In this document: piece after piece, positions 7,564-14,738 of the stretch | How positions within the stretch are numbered: position 1 is the first letter of the stretch | How the letters are laid out: each line of letters begins with the position of its first letter | NCBI GenBank assembly: GCA_964354365.1 | Contig: CAYGZM010000076.1 | Location: forward strand, 1 to 17,017 | Origin: CAYGZM01 sp964354365 | GTDB lineage: Bacteria; Planctomycetota; Phycisphaerae; Sedimentisphaerales; Anaerobacaceae | DNA length: 17,017 nt | Reading direction: 5' to 3' | Position numbers and translations under genes: made by a program | Notes under the pieces: model-generated | What the model saw: only the letters and a program-made list of their open reading frames with translations | What the model was told of the DNA's origin: nothing | Database searches by the model: none

Positions 7564-9501
7564 TTACTCTTTGCAGGCGGGATCATCAGGTGCGGCGTGA
7601 CAATCGACGAGCCAGCTTCGGGCCATTTGTGCCAGGTCGGCCAGATTGACGCAACAATTATGGTCGGCATCTCCGGCCAGTTGGTAGAGGCAAGCTGGGT
7701 CATCGAGCGGCCTGCCCCAGATTTCCCAGGTGACGTCCCAGGTGAAATAGGTCCATCCCGGCGTGTCATGGTTCATTTCGATATTGTTGAGTACGAGGAC
7801 ATATTCGGTTATCTGATATTCGTGGAAGTCCGGAAATGTCCGGCTGATACCGGGCGCTTTTGTGAAGAAAGATTCCTCCGGCCCAGGGATTCCCATGGAA
7901 TTGGCCATCGCCCGCATCTCGTCCGAAAGGCCGTTGGTCAGCACTTCGGTCATTTCGGGGTAGCGTGTCGCGGGCAAGTGAATGAATCGGAATTCATCGC
8001 GTTCGGCGAGCCATGCGACTTCGGGGCCAGCAAGTCTGCCCAGCTCATGGGGGTACAGGGAGAACCTCTGGCTATGGACAGTGCCTCCGATGCCCAACGA
8101 CGAAGCATCACGGACGGTTGCCAGGAGTATAGCATCCGGGTTGGGACCGGCGTGGACCCTGGCGACGTAGTCGCAAGGCAGCCCGTAATGAGGCTCCTCT
8201 CTGCCCTCAATGTGCCATCCGTAGTCGGGACTGGAGCCGACGTCGAATCCGTAGGCCCAAGGGAAGGCGACGCCGAGCCCGCCGTGGGAGTGGGTGAGCA
8301 TCCATACAAAGGTACCGGGGACACGAACATTCGAGACGTCGAAGGTAATCTGCCCAGGCGAGCCCTCGCAGATGGGGACATCAGCAAGGAGAGGGCTTTG
8401 CCAGATGAGGGTTCCGGGGGAGTCTTCGACACCGTTGGGCAGAAACAGGGTGAGCAGGAAGTCGTCGTGGAGGTCGGGGTCCGAGCTCCTTGGCTGGATT
8501 CCGATGGTAAAGCCAGTGATAAACCGGTCGCTGCCGCCCAGTGTTATGGTGTCGCCGATGGTACCGGTGATGATGTTTGTCGTGATCGGGCGTTGCGTAT
8601 TGTCGAAGACAATCTGGTCATGTCCCTCACTCTCCACAAGAATATCAATGCCGTACGGATTGGCACCCAGGGCTATCACAATATCTTCCATGCCTGTTCC
8701 ATCCAAGTTTGCCCTTTGAATTTTCTTGGAAGTACGATCGATCCAATACATCTTTTCATTTATTTCATCGATAGCCAAGCCCGTGCAACTGAAGTTGGGG
8801 GTAGTGAAAATGACTTTAGCATTAGAGCCATCGAAGCCGGCTCTTTGAAATTTTCCACGGGTAGTCTTCCAATATATTCTCTGTTCAGTAAGATTGAGGG
8901 ATATCTGTTCAGGCCATTCGTTGACACTATACTCAAAAACTATACCGCTGTCCGTGCCGTCAAGATTTGATTGCCAAATTCTGCCGGCTTGATTGCCGTA
9001 GGGGGGCATATACTCATAAAGAGTAACATAATACATCTTGCCACGGGCAGGATCGATATCGAAACACAGTACGTGCTCGTTAATGATTTCAGTATAATTG
9101 GATCCATCGAGGTCAACGGAGCAGATTGCATCTACCAGGTTTGTATTTGTGAAGTATATCTTGCTATTTGTTTCGTGGACAAAGATGTTGGCGGTCCACG
9201 CGTTAAGCAGCGCGACGACTGTCTCGTAGCCCGTACCATCGAGATTGCTTTTCTCTATGATGCCCCATGCAGATGCCCAATATATTGTTGAATCAGTCCT
9301 ATGAACATCGACATCCAATGCTCCATAGTAACCGGTATCAAGCTCTCTGATAATGGCGACATCTGAGCCATCAAGATTGCAGGACTTGATATAATTTACA
9401 TTCCCCCAATTGCCGTCCCCCCAGTACAGTCTGTCCGCCGACAGGTCATTAGCAAATACAATAGCAAGAGACAGCGTGACTAATAGATCAACCTTCTTCA
9501 T
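7564..9501 (-). CDS. Secreted six-bladed YWTD-type beta-propeller protein with C-terminal dockerin-like motif
   Basis: 645 residues. ATG 9501 was chosen because AAGGAG (9511-9516) stands nine bases upstream and the product then starts with a signal peptide (1-22, ANDLSA/DR). Residues 23-305 contain six repeats of the LDL-receptor YWTD/LY kind: NLDG-type loops near 42, 86, 130, 179, 223 (FDG) and 265, each after a YW/YF strand such as RLYWGD, TIYWAS and KMYWID. Six blades make a complete YWTD propeller. Residues 295-600 form an unrecognised, probably beta-rich region. The end (611-631) is a single dockerin/EF-hand-like half, DADHNCCVNLADLAQMARSW, closely like that in the CotH protein. An extracellular binding or display role is inferred; the ligand is unknown. 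It is monocistronic as far as visible, with its own promoter. Confidence 0.9.
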   Translation of the reverse strand: MKKVDLLVTLSLAIVFANDLSADRLYWGDGNWGNVNYIKSCNLDGSDVAIIRELDTGYYGALDVDVHRTDSTIYWASAWGIIEKSNLDGTGYETVVALLNAWTANIFVHETNSKIYFTNTNLVDAICSVDLDGSNYTEIINEHVLCFDIDPARGKMYYVTLYEYMPPYGNQAGRIWQSNLDGTDSGIVFEYSVNEWPEQISLNLTEQRIYWKTTRGKFQRAGFDGSNAKVIFTTPNFSCTGLAIDEINEKMYWIDRTSKKIQRANLDGTGMEDIVIALGANPYGIDILVESEGHDQIVFDNTQRPITTNIITGTIGDTITLGGSDRFITGFTIGIQPRSSDPDLHDDFLLTLFLPNGVEDSPGTLIWQSPLLADVPICEGSPGQITFDVSNVRVPGTFVWMLTHSHGGLGVAFPWAYGFDVGSSPDYGWHIEGREEPHYGLPCDYVARVHAGPNPDAILLATVRDASSLGIGGTVHSQRFSLYPHELGRLAGPEVAWLAERDEFRFIHLPATRYPEMTEVLTNGLSDEMRAMANSMGIPGPEESFFTKAPGISRTFPDFHEYQITEYVLVLNNIEMNHDTPGWTYFTWDVTWEIWGRPLDDPACLYQLAGDADHNCCVNLADLAQMARSWLVDCHAAPDDPACKE

Positions 9502-9510
9502 GATCCCGCG

Positions 9511-9516
9511 CTCCTT
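9511..9516 (-). promoter_or_regulatory. Ribosome binding site deciding the YWTD-propeller start
   Basis: AAGGAG lies nine bases before ATG 9501. It supports this start over the upstream in-frame codon at 9576, which would put 25 non-signal residues before the signal peptide. Confidence 0.75.
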
Positions 9517-9663
9517 AACACGATTAAAAGACGTGCAAAGAACTCCTCGCTGGCCGAGACTTCCCAGTTGGCGCACTCAGGGACATTCTTACACCCTTCA
9601 ATTCTATCAGCCGGGATTTTCCATATGAGTCTATAAATACTACTCCTGCACTCTACGGCCTAT

Positions 9664-9693
9664 ATAATAGCACAATGTGCGGTTCGATGTCAA
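9664..9693 (-). promoter_or_regulatory. Sigma-70-type promoter of the YWTD-propeller gene, with palindrome in the spacer
   Basis: Read on the minus strand: TTGACA (9693-9688), an 18-nt spacer, then TATTAT (9669-9664). This is a perfect -35 and a 5/6 match at -10. The spacer ends in the perfect 11-nt palindrome GCACATTGTGC (9670-9680) directly next to the -10, a plausible repressor site. A leader of about 155 nt to ATG 9501 is predicted. Confidence 0.65.
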
Positions 9694-9841
9694 CGTCTCT
9701 GACCGGCAAGGCGGCCAACATTCCTGTCAGAAAGGCCCAAGAATACACCAATTCGTTGAGAATCCAACATTATGGCACTTTTTCAACATACCCTGACCGC
9801 CGATTTTTCATCCGCTGCCCGGATTCTCCCTGCACTGCCGT

Positions 9842-10630
9842 TCAGTTTGCCGGCGCTGCTGTGTTGATTTTTTCTATCAGGCTCGGCAGCTCGGAGATTC
9901 GGGTTATTCTTGTCACGCCAGACGGCAGCTTCTTGCCGGAATTCGTATAGGCGGCTTTTAGGACGGCTGACATACCGCTTCTGATGGCCGGCTTGATGTC
10001 CTTGTCGATACGGTCTCCAACATACAGTATATTCTGCGGGGCCTGCCCAATCCTCTGGGCGGCCATCCTGAATATCCGAATATCGGGCTTGCGAAATGGA
10101 AATTCGTATGAATAAAGTCTGACCGTGAAGAAATCCAATATACCCAATTGTTCGAGGTGTTTTTCGAGGGACGTCCCGTGCACAAACGTATTTGAGACTA
10201 TCCCGAGCTTTAGGCCATGCTCTTTCAATGCAACCAAGGTCTCTTTCGTCTCCGGTTCGGTCCTGCCTATCCTGCTGAGAGGCTCATACCAAAGCCACGC
10301 CAAATACTGCCACTGCTCCACGCTGAGTCTGAGGCCCTTCTTTGTGCCGACCCTCTTCAACAGCGCCAGGGCATCGAAATCCCGCCTCTTGAAGCAGGAG
10401 ATCCAGCGCTGCATGCGCAAGTTCACAAGGTTCCTCCAGAAATACGATTTGAATCCGCCGACCGGCTGGTTCAGGCTTCTGAGGTAATCGTATGACGATC
10501 TGGCCCCTGCCGCAAAGACTTCAGCCGGCTTGATTCTGCCGAAGTCAAGCAGAGTTTCACCGAGGTCAAACAATACCGCTTTGATTTGCGTATTGTGCAT
10601 TTTGCGTTGTGGGTTTTGTCCTGCGTCCAC
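9842..10630 (-). CDS. HAD-superfamily hydrolase
   Basis: 262 residues from GTG 10630, which directly follows the stop of the upstream gene. GAGGA (10640-10636), inside that gene's last codons, is well placed for GTG; ATG 10600 (residue 11) is an alternative with a poorer site. HAD motifs: motif I FDLGETLL with nucleophile D22 but Gly at the usual second Asp (residue 24); motif II IVSNT with S146; motif III lysine K181 in RKPD; motif IV GDRIDKD with D206 and D211. The helical region 30-125 between motifs I and II is a cap. HAD proteins are mostly cytoplasmic phosphatases or dehalogenases; the missing second Asp makes phosphatase activity less certain. It is co-transcribed and probably translationally coupled with the Re-citrate-synthase-like gene. 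The substrate is unknown. Confidence 0.88.
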   Translation of the reverse strand: MDAGQNPQRKMHNTQIKAVLFDLGETLLDFGRIKPAEVFAAGARSSYDYLRSLNQPVGGFKSYFWRNLVNLRMQRWISCFKRRDFDALALLKRVGTKKGLRLSVEQWQYLAWLWYEPLSRIGRTEPETKETLVALKEHGLKLGIVSNTFVHGTSLEKHLEQLGILDFFTVRLYSYEFPFRKPDIRIFRMAAQRIGQAPQNILYVGDRIDKDIKPAIRSGMSAVLKAAYTNSGKKLPSGVTRITRISELPSLIEKINTAAPAN

Positions 10631-11965
10631 CTACTTCCTCAGCGGCGGCATATCCCCGCCGAATGCTTCCCTGGCCCACTCAAACATTTCTTCGTCCGAT
10701 ATTGCCGACACCCTGTCGGCCGCATATTCGGCGTCGATGCGGTCCTTTATTTTCATTATGCGCCGGTCGTGTTTGGGGATTTCAATCTTGTACCTCGCCT
10801 CTATCCAGTGCTTGACGCCGGCTGCTCCCGCCTTGTCGGTAATTGCCACGTCCGCCGGGCGGTTGAGCAGCTTTTGGGTATCAAAGCAATTGTATATTTC
10901 CTCGTTCTTCAACAGGCCGTCCGCGTGAATCCCGGCCCGAGTGACGTTGAAATCCCTTCCGACCAGCGGATAATTGTGTGGAATCTCAAAGCCCAGGTCC
11001 TTCTTCGCATACTCGGCCAACTCGGTTATCGCCGCGTAGTTGACGCCTTCGGTCATGCCTTTCAGCTGGGCGTGCTCAACAACGAGCGCTTCGAGGGGCG
11101 GATTACCCGTTCGTTCGCCCAGGCCGAATATGGCCGTATTGGCCGCGCTGCACCCGTACAGCCACGCAGTGGCCGCATTCACCTGCACCTTGTGCAAATC
11201 GTTGTGGCCGTGCCATTCGAGTAGTTCAGGCGGTACTCCGATTCGCCGAAGACCGTGCACGAGTTTGGGAATGCTCCGAGGCAGAGCAACGCCGGTCCAG
11301 GGCAGGCCGAAACCGAGCGTATCGCAGAGGCGGATTTTGACCGGCTTATCGTACTGCTGGGAGAGTCTCATCAAGGCTGCCGCGAAGGGCAGCACGAAGC
11401 CTTCATAGTCGGCCCTCGTGATGTCCTCGAAGTGGCAGCGAGGAATGACCCCGCTGTCTAAAGCAGCTTCGGCGATTTCAAGATAGGCGTCCATTGCCTG
11501 CGCCCGTGTCTTTCGCAGCTTCAGGAATATGTGATAGTCGCTTGCCGAGGTCAAAATGCCGGTTTCGCTCAGTCCCATTTGGCAGACCAGGCGAAAATCA
11601 GCCGTCACGGCCCGTATCCAGCCCGTTATCTCAGGGTACTTGTAGCCTCGCTCTTTGCACAATTCCACCGCTTCCCTATCGCGTTTTGAGTATAGGAAGA
11701 ATTCGCACTGGCGAATCAGCCCGGTTCCGCCGTCTATTTCGTGCAGCAAATCGTATATCCGCAGGACTTGCCCCGGCGTAAAAGGCGGGCGGGCCTGCTG
11801 GCCGTCACGGAATGTCGTATCAGTTATCCAGATTTTGTCCGGAATATCATACGGAACTGTCTTGTTGTCGAATATGACTTTAGGGAATTCCGTATAGGGA
11901 AATGTCTCCCGATAAAGGTTGGGCTTGCCTGCATCTACGAGTTTGAAGTCCTTTTCTGCCATCAT
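10631..11965 (-). CDS. Re-citrate synthase-like enzyme (homocitrate/isopropylmalate synthase family)
   Basis: 444 residues, cytoplasmic. HMGL-like TIM barrel with DTTFRDGQQ (49-57), the metal-binding HGHND (252-256), GERTGN (283-288) and AGIHADG (344-350). It lacks the long regulatory C-terminal domain of LeuA. From memory, stretches such as FFLYSKRDREAV, GYKYPE, GILTS.SDYHIF and PRCHFEDITRAD match the Re-citrate synthase of Clostridium kluyveri much better than ordinary isopropylmalate or homocitrate synthases. That enzyme condenses oxaloacetate and acetyl-CoA to citrate with Re-face stereochemistry and is found mainly in anaerobes. Annotation pipelines may call it 2-isopropylmalate or homocitrate synthase. 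Start: ATG 11965 (followed by a second ATG) with a weak GGGGA upstream. It is first in a unit with the HAD gene and has its own promoter. Confidence 0.82.
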   Translation of the reverse strand: MMAEKDFKLVDAGKPNLYRETFPYTEFPKVIFDNKTVPYDIPDKIWITDTTFRDGQQARPPFTPGQVLRIYDLLHEIDGGTGLIRQCEFFLYSKRDREAVELCKERGYKYPEITGWIRAVTADFRLVCQMGLSETGILTSASDYHIFLKLRKTRAQAMDAYLEIAEAALDSGVIPRCHFEDITRADYEGFVLPFAAALMRLSQQYDKPVKIRLCDTLGFGLPWTGVALPRSIPKLVHGLRRIGVPPELLEWHGHNDLHKVQVNAATAWLYGCSAANTAIFGLGERTGNPPLEALVVEHAQLKGMTEGVNYAAITELAEYAKKDLGFEIPHNYPLVGRDFNVTRAGIHADGLLKNEEIYNCFDTQKLLNRPADVAITDKAGAAGVKHWIEARYKIEIPKHDRRIMKIKDRIDAEYAADRVSAISDEEMFEWAREAFGGDMPPLRK

Positions 11966-12015
11966 TTATCCCCGACAGGAATTCTGCCTGCGAGCGTCTA
12001 TGCCTGTTTGCAGTC

Positions 12016-12044
12016 ATCATATCTTGTCCGCCGTCGCGTGTAAA
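12016..12044 (-). promoter_or_regulatory. Sigma-70-type promoter of the Re-citrate-synthase/HAD unit
   Basis: Minus strand: TTTACA (12044-12039), 17-nt spacer, TATGAT (12021-12016), each a 5/6 consensus match with optimal spacing. It lies about 50 nt before ATG 11965 in the 131-bp gap after the PQQ-propeller gene, so these two genes need not be read from the gene before them. Confidence 0.6.
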
Positions 12045-12096
12045 GACGCAATTGATCGCGGTTACGGCCTATTCTGTCACCGCCGGACTTGTGGGC

Positions 12097-14340
12097 CTAT
12101 CGGTTCTCTTTTTCAATGCAGTAGAGGTAATCTGCGATGCGCAGCAATATGCAGCCGTCGGCAATGGCGGGCGAGGCATAGCATCGGCCATTAAGGTCAT
12201 TTTCCGCGATTATCTTAAACTCGGCATCTGCCGCAATCACGGTGGTCAGGCCCGTGGTATTGCAGGCATAGACCTTGCCGTCGCCTGCGACGAGGGACGA
12301 CAGATACCTGCTTCCTCTGAGGCGTTCATTCCAGAATACCGCGCCGGTGAGAGCGTCATAACAGGTTATTTTGCCCGTATCACTTATTGTGAAGAGTTTG
12401 CCGTCGTAGATGACCGGCGAACAGTCCCAGGGAGTGTCTTTATCAGATTGCCAGAGCGTATTGGCGCCCATACGTCCGTTGGAGTTAGACAGACGCATCA
12501 TTATTGTCGCGTTTGGTCCCCATGTGCCCCCGCCGACACACAGCAGCTCACCCGACCTTGCCATACTGGCGACGAGCTGCTGGGTGGGTATCCGCTCCAT
12601 CCATAGAAACTTGCCCGATTCAATGTCATACGAAGCGACGTTACCCCACGATGCGATGATGAGCTGCGCACTGCCGTCGTCTCGATACGGCAACGGGGTC
12701 GTGAAGCATTCACGCACGTTCTCCGGCTCAATTCTCCAGCGCGCCAGGCCCGTTCGCTTGTCGAACGCGGCGATCCAGGTTGGCCTCTTGCTATACTGCT
12801 CACATTCCTGCACCACGATTGCCGCATCGTCGATTATTAACGGAGAGCTGGCGGCGCCGTATCGAGTGTTCTTGACATAGTCCTGGTCCCACTTTCGCCA
12901 TAGAATCCGGCCCTCAAAATCCAGGCACGCGACGCCTACGCCGAAGTTGGCCACGATATAGCGCCCGTCGGTTGCAGCCGTAGGTGTTGCGTATGTGCCG
13001 TCAACATGCTTGCGTTCTGCAGGCGCTATGAATACGGGCTGCTTCCACAGGAGAGAACCACTCTTCATATCGATACAGAGAACAATTCGCTGCATGCCAA
13101 GCTGAGCTTCAAAGAAATTTGGCGGCACAAAGACGAGCAATGAGAATATCACACACAACCCGGCAAACAACACAGACCTGGTGTTCCCAAAATGCCATAA
13201 GTTCTTATATCTCCAGCGGATTTCCATACGATTCAGGGCATCGAGCGTCTTAGCAGGCCGCCCCGAAGGCCCCTCGGCCTCTTGTAGGGGTGGTCTGTGA
13301 CACGGCCATTCTGGTCGTGGTCTCACGGGCTTCAAGCCCGTGAGACAATAGTCTTCATGGGCTGGAAGCCCGTGCCACGGGCCTTCTTGAGGTAATTGCG
13401 AAGCCTGCTTGTACCCAATCTCGAAGTAATTAAGCAAATGCCAGAAAGCCACCGCCAGAGCGGGGAATCCGAACGCCAGCTTCTCCCATAATCCAATTCT
13501 CTCCTTCCACTGATCCAGAGGGGTAAGCCTGACAAAGGGTATTGAAGCAAGCAAAACGATGCCCACCCCAATCAAACGCCATATTGAATGGGCCCTGAGC
13601 CAGCCGGCCGCCACCGCCAGGCCGAGCAGGGCAATCCCGCCGGACGTGAGCCAGACACCCGCACGAACGCCTGCACCCATTGACCACAAATGCTCCATAT
13701 CCCCCAAGCCCAGTTTCCAGAAGATAAGCCCGACCTTACCAAGAACCAGTTCGGAGTAGCCGCGTCCGACGGTAACGAGCAGTGCGAAACATACGAAGCA
13801 CAAGGATGTGAACCAGCGGAAAAAAGTGTTAAACCGCTCCATCAAGCGGCGTTCGGCAGGCCGCAAGGCCCCGTGGGGGGCTGCTTGGACGGGGGCCGAG
13901 GGGTCTTGTCGGGTCGTGGTCTTTCTTGGTGCCTTTCCTCGGCGGTCTCTGATGAATCCCGCAACGGCTGTGACAAGAAAGACAAGCGTCAAAGCGGAAG
14001 TCACGATAGCTATGAATATCTGCCAATTTGCGGCTTTGGGACTTTCGTAGGCTGTTGTCAGAATGACCCGGCCGTTACTGACGACAGGCGATGAATTGCC
14101 CTGGCCAGGAATCTTGATTTTCCATCTTATATTCTCACTATTGCTGCTCCAAACCTCCGGCAGGACCTGCTCAGATGACACACCCAGACCTTCAGGCCCC
14201 CGCCACTGGGGCCACAGGTCAATTGAATTGTCGTTCGGCTCAGCACCAAATCCTCCGGCTGCCAGACTCGTCAAAAGAAACAGACCGATTGTCAATGACA
14301 GTTTTGCTATGCGTTTCAGCTTATCCAGTTGTCTGTTCAA
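12097..14340 (-). CDS. Membrane-anchored PQQ/BamB-type beta-propeller protein with inserted multi-helix membrane domain
   Basis: 747 residues from TTG 14340; TTG 14343 is adjacent, but GGGAGGA (14345-14351) is better spaced for 14340, and no ATG occurs before residue 167. Signal-like helix (12-30) followed by GAEPNDN. The first propeller strands are DLWPQWRGPEGLGVSS (41-56) and PVVSNGRVILTTA (85-97). The propeller is then interrupted by about 300 residues with roughly six membrane helices (107-130, 174-194, 226-248, 253-272, 287-306, 388-408). It resumes at LCIDMKSGSLLWKQ and continues with PQQ-like blades such as IAAFDKRTGLARW, YDIESGKFLW and CYDALTGAVFW. No quinone-dehydrogenase active site is evident, so a scaffold or sensor role is more likely. 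Two loops between helices are encoded by repeat-like DNA. The propeller probably faces the periplasm. Confidence 0.88.
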   Translation of the reverse strand: MNRQLDKLKRIAKLSLTIGLFLLTSLAAGGFGAEPNDNSIDLWPQWRGPEGLGVSSEQVLPEVWSSNSENIRWKIKIPGQGNSSPVVSNGRVILTTAYESPKAANWQIFIAIVTSALTLVFLVTAVAGFIRDRRGKAPRKTTTRQDPSAPVQAAPHGALRPAERRLMERFNTFFRWFTSLCFVCFALLVTVGRGYSELVLGKVGLIFWKLGLGDMEHLWSMGAGVRAGVWLTSGGIALLGLAVAAGWLRAHSIWRLIGVGIVLLASIPFVRLTPLDQWKERIGLWEKLAFGFPALAVAFWHLLNYFEIGYKQASQLPQEGPWHGLPAHEDYCLTGLKPVRPRPEWPCHRPPLQEAEGPSGRPAKTLDALNRMEIRWRYKNLWHFGNTRSVLFAGLCVIFSLLVFVPPNFFEAQLGMQRIVLCIDMKSGSLLWKQPVFIAPAERKHVDGTYATPTAATDGRYIVANFGVGVACLDFEGRILWRKWDQDYVKNTRYGAASSPLIIDDAAIVVQECEQYSKRPTWIAAFDKRTGLARWRIEPENVRECFTTPLPYRDDGSAQLIIASWGNVASYDIESGKFLWMERIPTQQLVASMARSGELLCVGGGTWGPNATIMMRLSNSNGRMGANTLWQSDKDTPWDCSPVIYDGKLFTISDTGKITCYDALTGAVFWNERLRGSRYLSSLVAGDGKVYACNTTGLTTVIAADAEFKIIAENDLNGRCYASPAIADGCILLRIADYLYCIEKENR
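13246..13383 (-). repeat. Palindromic repeat element inserted in frame in the PQQ-propeller gene
   Basis: It contains a perfect palindrome with 13-bp arms and a 1-nt centre (13320-13346, GTCTCACGGGCTT/AAGCCCGTGAGAC) and a second half-palindrome at 13359-13378. The latter is an exact 20-base match, inverted, to 14420-14439; 13316-13331 matches 14435-14450 over 16 bases, also inverted. The element encodes residues about 320-365 (PWHGLPAHEDYCLTG onward), Pro- and Arg-rich and unlike the flanking helices, without a stop or frameshift. Confidence 0.8.
13846..13938 (-). repeat. Second repeat-like, in-frame segment in the PQQ-propeller gene
   Basis: It encodes the low-complexity loop of residues about 135-165 (KAPRKTTTRQDPSAP, then PHGALRPAERRL) between the first two inserted membrane helices. 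CCGCAAGGCCCC at 13861-13872 is found again, complementary, at 4572-4583 in the CotH gene. The match is short, so the repeat status is tentative. Confidence 0.4.
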
Positions 14341-14344
14341 CAAA

Positions 14345-14351
14345 TCCTCCC
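14345..14351 (-). promoter_or_regulatory. Ribosome binding site supporting a TTG start for the PQQ-propeller gene
   Basis: GGGAGGA on the minus strand is followed by TTTG and then TTG 14340. It is too close to TTG 14343. No ATG or GTG nearby fits the signal-peptide-like N-terminus. Confidence 0.6.
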
Positions 14352-14383
14352 TGCCAAATCGCGCGTCCGGGAAACAGGATCAC

Positions 14384-14402
14384 TCGCCTCATAGGGAGGC
14401 GA
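14384..14402. other. Small hairpin upstream of the PQQ-propeller gene
   Basis: TCGCCTC-ATAGG-GAGGCGA is a perfect 7-bp stem with a 5-nt loop, about 44 bases before the start codon. It could be leader structure or an operator. No T-run flanks it. Confidence 0.4.
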
Positions 14403-14418
14403 TGTCAGGACAGCCCAC

Positions 14419-14515
14419 AGTGGCACGGGCTTCCAGCCCGTGAGACCACGGCCAAGCCTGTCCCGAGCGACCTGTGGTGAGCAAGGCCGAACCAAGTCGA
14501 GGGAATGGCCGTGCC
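14419..14515 (+). repeat. Composite palindromic repeat between the PQQ-propeller gene and tRNA-Leu
   Basis: It starts with GTGGCACGGGCTTCCAGCCC (14420-14439, hairpin CACGGGCT/AGCCCGTG at 14424-14442) and runs on as CGTGAGACCACGGCCA. Compared with the copy inside the PQQ gene, about 47 bases (14455-14501, AAGCCTGTCCCGAGC...AAGTCGAGG) sit between CCACGGCCA and GAATGGCCGTG. That extra piece resembles the repeats at 6943-7142, so one repeat type seems nested in another. Confidence 0.75.
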
Positions 14516-14532
14516 GCCAACGTCAAATTCAG

Positions 14533-14616
14533 TAGCCGAGGTGGGATTCGAACCCACACGCCCATTACAGGCAGGGGATTTTAAGTCCCCAGCGTCTGCC
14601 ATTCCGCCACTCGGCC
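14533..14616 (-). tRNA. tRNA-Leu (anticodon UAA)
   Basis: The minus strand folds into a full class II tRNA: acceptor GGCCGAG/CTCGGCT (with a G-U first pair), D-arm region GCGGAATGGCAGACGC, anticodon stem GGGGA/TCCCC with loop CTTAAAA (anticodon TAA), a long variable arm, T-arm GTGGG-TTCGAAT-CCCAC and discriminator A. CCA is not encoded. It reads UUA codons (and UUG by wobble). Confidence 0.95.
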
Positions 14617-14634
14617 AACCTCTTGTATTGCAAT

Positions 14635-14663
14635 AATATATGCCAGGAGCTGCGGTTTATCAA
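14635..14663 (-). promoter_or_regulatory. Promoter of the tRNA-Leu gene
   Basis: Minus strand: TTGATA (14663-14658), 17-nt spacer, TATATT (14640-14635), followed about 18 bases later by the tRNA 5' end. Each box is a 5/6 consensus match, and position and spacing are right for a stable-RNA promoter. Confidence 0.65.
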
Positions 14664-14738
14664 AGAGAAAAACTCACCCGGCGGCACCGTGAGGAGTTCC
14701 GCCCTTTTCGCTGTTCCTCGGTCCCGCCGGGCAGCGCG

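Larger units (their letters stand above)
9502..9841. other. Intergenic region carrying the YWTD-propeller promoter
   Basis: About 340 bases between the HAD stop and the propeller start. It contains the promoter at 9664-9693 and implies a leader of about 155 nt. No gene is supported, and no clear terminator follows the HAD gene. Confidence 0.6.

Noticed and set aside
7546..8970. 474-codon open frame on the plus strand
   Set aside because: It lies antisense to the YWTD-propeller gene, which has a signal peptide, ribosome site, promoter and repeated motifs. The plus frame has no recognisable domain.
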